From CAG-390 sp051867815 (lineage in GTDB: Bacteria; Bacillota; Clostridia; Oscillospirales; CAG-272): 25,666 nucleotides of DNA. The translations under genes and the position numbers were made by a program. The notes beneath the pieces were generated by a model. It worked only from the letters and a program-made list of their open reading frames with translations, ran no database searches and was not told where the DNA came from. Location of the stretch: positions 1 through 25,666 of the forward strand of contig JBJDZD010000142.1 in NCBI GenBank assembly GCA_051867815.1. Reading direction: 5' to 3'. Shown here one piece after another: positions 1 through 7,332 of this stretch (within the stretch, counting starts at the first letter, position 1; each line of letters begins with the position of its first letter).

Positions 1-145
1 CTTTTCTTTTTGACACCGTCGGCGCAAAAAGAAAAGCTCGCAAAAGAAAAACGCCGTGGAGAGTTTCGCCGACTGCGGTCGGCGACCAAGGCTCCGCACC
101 TTGGATGGCGCAACCTCCCCAAAAGGTTGACGAAAACTTTTGTCA
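1..145. repeat. Cluster of consecutive inverted repeats, candidate dispersed structured repeat
   Basis: This non-coding stretch is almost entirely palindromic. A perfect 12-bp inverted repeat pairs 1-12 with 25-36. A 7-bp stem pairs 67-73 with 78-84 (CGCCGAC/GTCGGCG). A 6-bp stem pairs 86-91 with 99-104 (CCAAGG/CCTTGG). A 6-bp stem pairs 111-116 with 124-129 (CAACCT/AGGTTG). An imperfect stem spans 128-145 (TGAC...GTCA). I see no credible gene. The density of stems suggests a multi-hairpin dispersed element or a folded RNA rather than a single terminator. The left border may lie outside the window. That it is dispersed is my inference and needs a search of the genome. Confidence 0.5.
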
Positions 146-164
146 TTTTAGTGCGGTGTGTTGG

Positions 165-199
165 ATAAAAACAGCCGGCCTGCTGATGCAGGTCGACTG
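165..199 (-). terminator. Rho-independent terminator ending the protease-opp operon
   Basis: Read on the minus strand, positions 199-188 (CAGTCGACCTGC) pair with 183-172 (GCAGGCCGGCTG) as a 12-bp stem with one mismatch and one G-U pair. The loop is ATCA and a run of five T follows (171-167). It lies just downstream of the last small gene of the operon, which ends at 206, and points the right way to end the long minus-strand transcript. Confidence 0.75.
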
Positions 200-205
200 T
201 CGTAT

Positions 206-499
206 TCACGCCGCAAGGGAGAGCAGGTAGAGAGTGAGGAATATCAGGCATATTCCGGCAATGACTACGAGCATCGGGATGAACATCATCTTTACTGCGG
301 CAAAGTATGTGGCGAGACAATCCTTCCATTTCGGACGGTCACTGTAATAACTCTTTTCCGTCGCGCTCTGTCTTTTCGGATTGGCGTCGGACAGGCTCGG
401 GCCGAAGCCGCGGCGTTGAACGCCCGACATGTCGGCAATCGTTCTGCCGTCGTCCACCCAAACGGTCTTTTCGCGCTTCTTTTTTTCCTTTTTAGCCAT
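206..499 (-). CDS. Small single-pass membrane protein, last gene of the protease-opp operon
   Basis: A 97-residue protein from the ATG at 499. A longer in-frame start at 517 would lie inside oppF. The chosen ATG overlaps the oppF stop by one base (TGATG), so translation is probably coupled. The N-terminus is very basic (MAKKEKKKREK) and is followed by VWVDDGRTIADMSG. One hydrophobic segment lies at about residues 68-95, giving an N-in topology with only a few residues outside. The DDGRTIADM stretch resembles short uncharacterised Firmicutes membrane proteins I have seen, but I cannot assign a function. Its place after oppF and before the terminator makes it part of the transcript. An accessory role for the transporter is only a guess. 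Confidence 0.75.
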   Translation of the reverse strand: MAKKEKKKREKTVWVDDGRTIADMSGVQRRGFGPSLSDANPKRQSATEKSYYSDRPKWKDCLATYFAAVKMMFIPMLVVIAGICLIFLTLYLLSLAA

Positions 500-1509
500 C
501 AGACCAATCCCTTGCATTTGTGGCAGGCAACGAAATGTCCAGGTTCAGCCTCTCGGTATTCGGGAGCGCATTTTGCACATTCCTCGGTCGCGTATGGGCA
601 ACGGGTATGGAAGTAGCATCCGGATGGCGGATTTGCCGGCGAGGGTATGTCACCTTCAAGGTGGATGCGGTTCATCTTCTTGTCGGGATCGGGATTCGGG
701 ATCGCCGAGAAGAGCGCCTGCGTGTAGGGGTGGATGGGGTTGGCGAAAATGTCCTTTTTGTTGCCGAATTCCATCATTCTGCCCAGATACATAACGCCAA
801 CCTTGTCCGAAATGAACTTAACGACCGAAAGATCGTGCGAAATGAAGAGGTATGTCAGATTCATTGAGCGTTGAAGCTCCTTGAGCAGATTGATTATCTG
901 CGCCTGAATGGAAACGTCAAGTGCCGAGACCGGCTCATCGCAAACCACAAGCTCCGGCTTTACCGAAAGCGCGCGCGCAATGCAGATGCGCTGACGCTGA
1001 CCGCCCGAAAACTCGTGCGGATAGCGCTCGTAATAATAGTCGCGCAGACCGCATTTTTCCATGAGGTCAAGGACGTATTCCTTAGCCTCGGACTTGGGAA
1101 CGATGCCGTGAACGAGCACGGGCTCGGTCAGAATATCGCCCACCGTCGCACGGGGAGGCAGGGATGAATAGGGGTCCTGGAAGATTATTTGCATCTTCGT
1201 GCGCAATTCGCGCAGCTCCTTGCCCTTCAATTCTGCGATATTTTGACCCTTAAAGTATATCTCGCCGCCGCTTGAAGGATGCAGACGGAGGATCGTGCGT
1301 CCGAGGGTGGTCTTGCCGCAGCCGGACTCTCCGACTATGCCGAGTGTCTCTCCTGCCCTCAGCTTAAATGAGATGCCGTCAACGGCAACCAGCTCCTTGG
1401 TCGGCTTGCCCATGAGATTTTTTGAGAGGACGAAGCGTTTTTGCAGATTGCGAACCTCAAGTATCGCCTCCGGATCGGGAGGGAGAACGTTCTTGATTTC
1501 TTCGGGCAT
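499..1509 (-). CDS. oppF: Oligopeptide ABC transporter ATP-binding protein OppF
   Basis: A 336-residue ABC ATPase, one of the two nucleotide-binding subunits that power peptide import through OppBC at the inner face of the membrane. Visible motifs are Walker A GESGCGKT (about 60-67), Q-loop FQDPYSSL (about 110-117), signature FSGGQRQ (167-173), Walker B VVCDEP (188-193) and an H-loop in FISHDLSVV. The tail carries the oligopeptide/dipeptide transporter C-terminal domain, with a Cys-rich end (CYFHTRC, CAKC, CHKC). In some DppD/OppD relatives such a Cys-rich tail binds a 4Fe-4S cluster. Length and motif order are normal for OppF. The ATG directly abuts the oppD stop (TAAATG). It is called OppF rather than OppD from the VVCDEPVSALDVS wording and its place after OppD. 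Confidence 0.93.
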   Translation of the reverse strand: MPEEIKNVLPPDPEAILEVRNLQKRFVLSKNLMGKPTKELVAVDGISFKLRAGETLGIVGESGCGKTTLGRTILRLHPSSGGEIYFKGQNIAELKGKELRELRTKMQIIFQDPYSSLPPRATVGDILTEPVLVHGIVPKSEAKEYVLDLMEKCGLRDYYYERYPHEFSGGQRQRICIARALSVKPELVVCDEPVSALDVSIQAQIINLLKELQRSMNLTYLFISHDLSVVKFISDKVGVMYLGRMMEFGNKKDIFANPIHPYTQALFSAIPNPDPDKKMNRIHLEGDIPSPANPPSGCYFHTRCPYATEECAKCAPEYREAEPGHFVACHKCKGLV

Positions 1510-2682
1510 TTAATTCTCCTCCTTTCCGTAGAGGTGGCAGGCAACGAAATGCGTGGGACTGATCTGAACCATGCAGGGGTAGTCGCCGCTACACTTCTCG
1601 GTGCATCTGTCGCATCTTTCCTTGAAATAGCAGTAGTCGGGCATGTTGACGGGATTTGGCACGTTGCCGGGAATGTTAAAGAGTGTGTCGGTGTCCGAAT
1701 CCATCGTGGGCTTTGACTTTTGCAGGCCTATGGTGTAGGGGTGGCGCGGATCGTGGAATATTTCGCTGACCGTGCCGCGCTCGATGACCTTGCCGGCGTA
1801 CATGACCACAACGTAGTCCGCCATTTCGGCAATAACTCCGAGGTCGTGCGTGATAAGCATGATGGAGCCGTTGATCTTCTCCTTCAGATCACGCAGAAGG
1901 TCGAGAATTTGCGCTTGAATGGTAACGTCGAGCGCCGTAGTCGGCTCGTCGGCGATTATCAGCCTCGGATTGCACGCAAGCGCCATGGATATCATTACGC
2001 GCTGGCGCATACCGCCCGAAAGTTCGTGTGGGAAGGAGGCGTAAACTCGCTCCGGAGCCGCGATTCCGACAAGCTCCAGCATCTCGAGCGACTTGCGCTT
2101 CGCACTTTCTTTGGTCGCGCCGGGGACGTGGATGAGAGTGACCTCGTCAAGCTGTTCGCCTATTGTGAAAACGGGATTGAGCGAGGTCATAGGCTCCTGG
2201 AATATCATTGATATCTGGTTTCCGCGGATGCGGTGTATCTCGCGCATGGGCATTGCGGCGATATCGTAGACCTTTTCGATCTCGTTTCCGTTTTTATCGT
2301 GTTCGATGGAGGCAAAGCGGATCTGACCGTCAACTATCTGGCCCGTGGGGCCTTGAAGCAGCCGCATTACGGACATGGAGGTGACGGATTTGCCGCATCC
2401 CGATTCACCGACGACGCCCACGGTCGAGCCTGCCGGTATCTCAAAGGAAACGCCGTTGACGGCCTTGACCACACCCTGGTCTGTGAAGAAATAGGAATGG
2501 AGATTGTCGATCTCAAGGATGTTTTTCGGGTCCTTCATCTGAGAGAGATATTCGCTCTCATCGCATTTGCGGAACTTTTTGGCTTCAAGCTCGCGCATGA
2601 CCTTGGCGTTTGCCTTGGCAATGGCGCGTATCTCTTTGGCGGAGAGGTAGTGTCCGCCGGCACTCTTTTTATTTTCAGCCAT
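1510..2682 (-). CDS. oppD: Oligopeptide ABC transporter ATP-binding protein OppD
   Basis: A 390-residue ABC ATPase, partner of OppF in energising peptide uptake. It has Walker A GESGCGKS (92-99), Q-loop FQEPMTSLNP (161-170), signature LSGGMRQ (221-227), Walker B LIIADEP (241-247) and the H-loop ITHD (H279). It has a basic, probably helical N-terminal extension of about 55 residues before the ABC core, longer than in most OppD proteins. The C-terminal peptide-transporter domain ends in a Cys-rich stretch (CYFKERCDRCTEKC, then further Cys). In the related DppD family Cys residues here ligate an iron-sulfur cluster, and I infer the same possibility. A strong AAAGGAGGT ribosome binding site lies in the end of oppC, and the ATG is 6 nt after the oppC stop. 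Confidence 0.93.
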   Translation of the reverse strand: MAENKKSAGGHYLSAKEIRAIAKANAKVMRELEAKKFRKCDESEYLSQMKDPKNILEIDNLHSYFFTDQGVVKAVNGVSFEIPAGSTVGVVGESGCGKSVTSMSVMRLLQGPTGQIVDGQIRFASIEHDKNGNEIEKVYDIAAMPMREIHRIRGNQISMIFQEPMTSLNPVFTIGEQLDEVTLIHVPGATKESAKRKSLEMLELVGIAAPERVYASFPHELSGGMRQRVMISMALACNPRLIIADEPTTALDVTIQAQILDLLRDLKEKINGSIMLITHDLGVIAEMADYVVVMYAGKVIERGTVSEIFHDPRHPYTIGLQKSKPTMDSDTDTLFNIPGNVPNPVNMPDYCYFKERCDRCTEKCSGDYPCMVQISPTHFVACHLYGKEEN

Positions 2683-2688
2683 GGGAAA

Positions 2689-3720
2689 TTACCTCCTTTG
2701 CTTGGGGTCGAGCGCATCGCGCAGGCCGTCGCCCACGAAGTTGAAGGCGAGAACGGCAATGATGATGCAGATGCCAGGAGGACCCCATACGTTGAAGAAG
2801 TTTTGAAGGATGTTGGCATCCTCCGCTACGATGTTTATCATCGTTCCCCATGCCGCGTAAGGAGCGCGAACGCCCATATTGAGGTATGAGAGAGACGCCT
2901 CGTAAAGGATCATGGAGCCGAGGCTGAGAGTCATCGAAACGATGAGCTGGGGCATGACGTTCGGGATGAGATGCTTGAAGATCTTGCGCGAGGTCGAGTA
3001 GCCCATTGCCTCTGCGGCGACCATGTATTCCTGCTCACGCAGGGAAAGTATCTGGCCGCGGACGAGGCGTGCCGTTCCCGGCCACGAGAATAGGGTCAGG
3101 AACGCCATCAGGAAATAAATACGCTGATTTGCCGCAACATTCGCGGAATCGAGCAGGGTGGATATAATGAGGAGTATCGGGAAGCCGGGCAGACACATCA
3201 GAATATCGCATATACGCATGATGATGTCGTCAATCACTCCGCCGAAATATCCTGCAATGCCGCCCAAGATCACGCCGAGAATGTTAATGGCGAAAACGGC
3301 GATAAAGCTTACGGCGAGGGAGATGCGGCCGCCGTACATGAGACGTGTGAAAACGTCTCTGCCGTCCTTATCCGTGCCGAGAAGGTGTTCACTTGAGGGG
3401 GGAGCGAGGGAATTGATCTCCTTGCTCGTTTCAACGAGCTGATAGAAGGAGTGCTTTTCGCCGTTCACCTCGTATTCAACGAGGGAGTACGTATATTCGG
3501 TCTTGCCCGAGTAGTCCTGCTCCGTCTCGCCCCACGCGGTGTAAACCACGGGACCGAGCCAGCAGAAAAGGAAAAGGGCAATTATCATGCACAGACCGAC
3601 CATACTCAGCTTCGAGCGGAAGAAGCGACGAGCCACCATCATTCCGGGGGACATCAGCTTGATATTTTTATCAAGCGGCTCGGATGCGTTTCCTTCCGAA
3701 ACAACTTTTTCGTTATTCAA
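2689..3720 (-). CDS. oppC: Oligopeptide ABC transporter permease OppC
   Basis: A 343-residue membrane permease that pairs with OppB to form the peptide channel. The N-terminus has the OppC_N segment (MSPGMMVARRFFRSK, then a TM helix near 34-53), followed by an extracytoplasmic loop of about 70 residues (including LLGTDKDGRDVFTR) and five more hydrophobic helices. The EAA loop that docks the ATPases is visible as EYMVAAEAMGYSTSRKIF around residue 230. The start is a TTG at 3720, placed 10 nt downstream of a GGGGAG ribosome binding site at 3731-3736. The next in-frame Met (residue 23) sits inside the conserved N-terminal segment and has no Shine-Dalgarno. The gene is 17 nt after oppB. Confidence 0.92.
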   Translation of the reverse strand: MNNEKVVSEGNASEPLDKNIKLMSPGMMVARRFFRSKLSMVGLCMIIALFLFCWLGPVVYTAWGETEQDYSGKTEYTYSLVEYEVNGEKHSFYQLVETSKEINSLAPPSSEHLLGTDKDGRDVFTRLMYGGRISLAVSFIAVFAINILGVILGGIAGYFGGVIDDIIMRICDILMCLPGFPILLIISTLLDSANVAANQRIYFLMAFLTLFSWPGTARLVRGQILSLREQEYMVAAEAMGYSTSRKIFKHLIPNVMPQLIVSMTLSLGSMILYEASLSYLNMGVRAPYAAWGTMINIVAEDANILQNFFNVWGPPGICIIIAVLAFNFVGDGLRDALDPKQRR

Positions 3721-3737
3721 ATCCTTGCACCTCCCCG

Positions 3738-4730
3738 TCAGTTGAGCTTAACCCGAGGGTCAACGATAACGTACATAAGGTCGGAGAGCAGTACGCCCAT
3801 GACGGAAAGAAGCGCCAGGAACATATTGTAGCCCATGATGAAGGGGATGTCCGCCTGCATCATTGCCTTGAACGCAACGTTACCGATACCGGGCAGGTCA
3901 AAGACCTGCTCGGTTATGATCGCGCCCGAAAAGAGCGAGGGGAGAAGTCCGGCAAGCGAGGTTACGAGGGGAATGAGGGTGTTGCGGAAGGCGTGCTTGT
4001 TGATGACAACGCTTTCCTTGAGTCCCTTTGCGCGAGCCGTGCGTATGTAGTCGGAATTCAGCACCTCAAGCATATTGGTTCTCGTCATTCTCATTCGTCC
4101 GCCGATTGATAGGATGACGACGGTGAGTATCGGGATGAACATGTGCATGAAGTAGTCGCCGAGCAGGGCGATGCCCGTATATGAATTCGTTGCATCAACC
4201 AAGCCGGACGGAGGAAACCACCCGAGCTTGTTGGCAAAGAAGTCCTTCAGTACCTGCCCGAAGAAGAAGGAGGGCAGGGAGATGCCAACCATTACCGCAA
4301 CGGTCACGATATAATCGCGGATTGAGTACTGATGCGTAGCGGCTGTGATGCCGAGGGGGATGGCTATCATGAATTCAAATATCGTGGCGATCAGGGCGAC
4401 CGCAAATGAGACGCCCATGTGATCGACTATAACGTCAATTACGGGTGCGCCGTATTTGAATGACGTGCCGAAATCAAACCGGACGAGCTTGCCCAGCCAA
4501 TTCAGATACCCCTTGAGTATGCCCAAGAAGCTGTTATCCTCGAGGCCGTAGAGCTTTTTCATGCTCTCAACGGTCTCCTCGGGTATCGTGGCACCGCCTT
4601 GGTTCATTTCCGCTATCTTGCCTTCAATGAAGCTGACGGGCATGCAACGGATCAAAACGTATATGATCAGCGAAACGCCGAGCAGGATGAGAATGGCAAG
4701 ACCAAGTCTTTTGAGAATATACTTAAACAT
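3738..4730 (-). CDS. oppB: Oligopeptide ABC transporter permease OppB
   Basis: A 330-residue permease of the DppB/OppB type. The protein starts with MFKYILKRLGLAILILLGVS, the usual first TM helix of this family. It then has a loop carrying YGLEDN and FDFGTSF, and five more TM helices. The EAA motif is visible as SDYIRTARAKGLKESVVI near residues 225-243. The C-terminus ends in DLMYVIVDPRVKL, the classic OppB ending. Length and order match the family closely. It lies 15 nt downstream of oppA with only a weak ribosome binding site (GGACGG), so its translation may depend partly on oppA readthrough or coupling. With OppC it forms the pore for peptides delivered by OppA. Confidence 0.93.
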   Translation of the reverse strand: MFKYILKRLGLAILILLGVSLIIYVLIRCMPVSFIEGKIAEMNQGGATIPEETVESMKKLYGLEDNSFLGILKGYLNWLGKLVRFDFGTSFKYGAPVIDVIVDHMGVSFAVALIATIFEFMIAIPLGITAATHQYSIRDYIVTVAVMVGISLPSFFFGQVLKDFFANKLGWFPPSGLVDATNSYTGIALLGDYFMHMFIPILTVVILSIGGRMRMTRTNMLEVLNSDYIRTARAKGLKESVVINKHAFRNTLIPLVTSLAGLLPSLFSGAIITEQVFDLPGIGNVAFKAMMQADIPFIMGYNMFLALLSVMGVLLSDLMYVIVDPRVKLN

Positions 4731-4745
4731 TTTCCGTCCGCTTTA

Positions 4746-7313
4746 TCAGTCAGCAAATTCGATCTCCCAGATCTTATCGAGGGGAGAGGTGTAGGGGTTG
4801 ATCTCCTCGGGGAAGGACGAGGGATCGATGACGTTTGCATTGTACGCGTAGAGAACCTTACGCTGATATACGGGAAGCTCGATCGCAAGGTCGAGGATGT
4901 ATCCCATAGCTTCCTTGTAAAGCCCGGTACGAATTGCCTGGTCGTCAGTCTCGCGCGCATCGTCGATGACGGCGCTGAGCTTGTTGAGTATCTGATTCTC
5001 CTCGGGATAGGAGGCAGGAGAAGCGAGGATCTCTCGGTAGCCCCATGCGAGGGTGCTGGTCGCGGTGGAATTCTTGTGGTAGACCTGGTACATATCGGGG
5101 TCAACCGTGGTTCCCCATGCTGCCGCCCAAACTGCGAGAGAACCGGTCGAGAGCTTCGTCAGCGCCTGGGTGTCCGGAACGACTTCGATATTCCATCCGC
5201 AGGAGTTGAGCAGGTCTGCGGCGTGCTGGAAGGTCTGATAGGTCGGGTGGTCGGTCAGGTTCGAGCCTGCGATGGTGAACTTGATGGAGAGTGCGGAATC
5301 GCCTGCGGAAACGCCTGCAAGACCCATATATTCTTCGATTGCGCTCTTTGCGGCGTCATCGCTGAAGGATACGGCAGGATAATCGTGGAGATTGTCGCGG
5401 TTGTTGTTGCCCGAAGCGTCCTTGGGATATGCCCAGGAAACGGTGGACATCGGCCAATATATGGTCTCCGCCATACCGGTGGAGTAGTAGGAGAGGGCAA
5501 GTGAGGTGTTCATTGCGGACATGATCGCCTTGCGCAGATAGATGTTGGGCACCTTGCCGGCGTTGATACCGATGTAACCGTAGCCGAGCTGGTCGGTGTA
5601 GGTCTTTTCGATGCCCTTCTTTGCCATGCCGTTGATGAGGTCGATGTTTGCCTGAGTGAACTGAGGAGTTACGAAGTGGACGGAGCCGGACTCAAGCGCG
5701 GAGATGGCGTTTGATGCCGAAACGACCTGATAGCGAACCTTCTCGATCTTGGGTGCGCCCATCATGAAGGAGTTGTTCGCCTTGAAGTAAACGACGTTGT
5801 TCTTGTGGAAGTCGCTCTGTGCAGGTGAGTCGCTGTTGTTGACGTCGGAAACCTTGTACGCGCCTGCGCCCATGGGAAGCGCGATGTTTCTGGGAGACTG
5901 GATGACGGTGGTCATGTAATCGAAGGAGGCGTAGTCAACGCCGAACTTATTATTTGCGATATCAACGGTGTAGCCCTCTGCATAGTAGTGCTGGGGCGCA
6001 ACCGCGAAGGAGAAGTTCCAGATAGCCTTGGGGTCGGTGCCGTTTATGGTTATCTGAAGCACGTCGTACTGATCGCTGCTTGAGGGAACGCCGTTTGCGT
6101 CATGCTCGTGTGCAACGGTGTAGGTGCCGTTCTGTGCGGTAACGGTTGCAACGTCGGTGGTGTGTCCGAGGGAAACGATACCGGAAATGTTCGGAACCGT
6201 GAGCTGACCGTCGGTCATGTTTGCGCGGAGGATTACCTCCTTTGCCTTTGCGGCGTACGAGGTGCGAAGCTCGTTTGCCGTTGCCCAATAGGAGAGGATG
6301 ACGTGAAGCTCCTGCTCGATCTTGGAGTTGTAAACGTACTCGATCGCACTGTCCATATCCTTAACGACGTCCGCGTTGTACTGACGTGTGACCTTCTTGA
6401 TCTTGCTCTTGATATCCTTGTTGGTGACGGGATCCTTCTCGTACTCAACGGTAACGTAGCCCTCGGCGTACATGAAGGAGGTTACCTCGTCAAATTCACC
6501 GGTGGACTTGTAAGGATCCTCAAGATACGCTTCCTTTGCGGATACATAGTCGGTCTTAAGCTCTTCCTTGAAGAGGCGGAGAGCTTCGTTGTAGTCGTCC
6601 AGAAGATTCTTGTTGGTTACGTCTGCGGCGTTGTTGGAGATTGCGCTTACGTAGCCCTTGGAGGGGGTGTGCTTGCCGATGGCGGCAACCATCTGGTCGT
6701 AGCTTGCGCTGTACGAGCCTGCGGTGGAGGTCTTTCCTACGGACTTGAAGAGGTTGATAAGCTCATTCAGACGATCCTGAGCGCGGTCGTTTGCGGCGCT
6801 TGTGATGGTGTCGTCAACGTTGCTGCTGTCGGAGCCGACGGTCTGCGTGCGGTAGTCCTGAAGACCTACGATGTCGGTCGAATACATGGTCGAGGAACCG
6901 GTGTAAACGGGATCGAGGTAGACGTAGAGGTTGAAAAGTACGTCCTCAATGGTGAGGGGATGACCGTCCGAGAAGACGATGTTGTTCTTGAGGACGAAGG
7001 TGTAGGTGGTCTTGTCCGTCGCGCTGTCGTAGTTTACGACGTAGTCGAGGACTGCAACGGCGTGGTCGTTGCCGAAGGCAACGTTGACCTTACCGTTCTC
7101 GTAGGTGGAGCCGAGCATGCCAATCTGCGTCATGGAGACGATGGTGGCGTCGGCTGCGGTGGTAGAGAAGAAGGGGTTGAAGAGGCCGTCAAGCTCGTCC
7201 GTCATGATAACGAGCGCATCGGGCTTCGTTGAGCCACCGCCGCAAGCGGCGAGTGCAAGCACGCCGACAAGCATTACGGCGGCAAGCATTAATGAGATGA
7301 TTCTCTTTGTCAT
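4746..7313 (-). CDS. oppA: Oligopeptide-binding lipoprotein OppA-like (SBP family 5) with a large helical insertion
   Basis: An 855-residue substrate-binding protein of the SBP_bac_5 family, expected to sit outside the membrane on a lipid anchor. The signal peptide ends in the lipobox LAAC with lipidated Cys 24. Family features visible are YTFVLKNNIVFSDGHPLTIEDV (split here as TFVLKNNIVF and SDGHPLTIEDV, about 105-125), MGAGAYKVSD (481-490, the usual GTGPY position) and a C-terminal lobe with YLRKAIMSAMN. Typical members are 530-600 residues. This one carries an extra, mostly helical charged insertion at about residues 155-375. The ATG at 7313 has GGAGGA at 7321-7326 seven bases upstream; a TTG 15 nt further up would place its start inside that site, so it was rejected. 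The gene follows the lipoprotein gene by 19 nt. The ligand is probably peptides. Confidence 0.9.
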   Translation of the reverse strand: MTKRIISLMLAAVMLVGVLALAACGGGSTKPDALVIMTDELDGLFNPFFSTTAADATIVSMTQIGMLGSTYENGKVNVAFGNDHAVAVLDYVVNYDSATDKTTYTFVLKNNIVFSDGHPLTIEDVLFNLYVYLDPVYTGSSTMYSTDIVGLQDYRTQTVGSDSSNVDDTITSAANDRAQDRLNELINLFKSVGKTSTAGSYSASYDQMVAAIGKHTPSKGYVSAISNNAADVTNKNLLDDYNEALRLFKEELKTDYVSAKEAYLEDPYKSTGEFDEVTSFMYAEGYVTVEYEKDPVTNKDIKSKIKKVTRQYNADVVKDMDSAIEYVYNSKIEQELHVILSYWATANELRTSYAAKAKEVILRANMTDGQLTVPNISGIVSLGHTTDVATVTAQNGTYTVAHEHDANGVPSSSDQYDVLQITINGTDPKAIWNFSFAVAPQHYYAEGYTVDIANNKFGVDYASFDYMTTVIQSPRNIALPMGAGAYKVSDVNNSDSPAQSDFHKNNVVYFKANNSFMMGAPKIEKVRYQVVSASNAISALESGSVHFVTPQFTQANIDLINGMAKKGIEKTYTDQLGYGYIGINAGKVPNIYLRKAIMSAMNTSLALSYYSTGMAETIYWPMSTVSWAYPKDASGNNNRDNLHDYPAVSFSDDAAKSAIEEYMGLAGVSAGDSALSIKFTIAGSNLTDHPTYQTFQHAADLLNSCGWNIEVVPDTQALTKLSTGSLAVWAAAWGTTVDPDMYQVYHKNSTATSTLAWGYREILASPASYPEENQILNKLSAVIDDARETDDQAIRTGLYKEAMGYILDLAIELPVYQRKVLYAYNANVIDPSSFPEEINPYTSPLDKIWEIEFAD

Positions 7314-7332
7314 TTTATATTCCTCCAAATAA

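Noticed and set aside
158..616. A plus-strand frame of 152 codons across the operon end
   Set aside because: It runs through the operon terminator, the small membrane gene and the end of oppF on the other strand, with no ribosome binding site or known motif.
6102..7232. A 376-codon open frame on the plus strand, antisense to oppA
   Set aside because: OppA is a clear family member with signal peptide and ribosome binding site. The antisense frame has no recognisable domain and the low-complexity composition of a shadow.
7314..7328. TTG start five codons upstream for oppA
   Set aside because: The TTG would overlap the GGAGGA that properly serves the ATG at 7313; the ATG gives a normal lipoprotein signal peptide.
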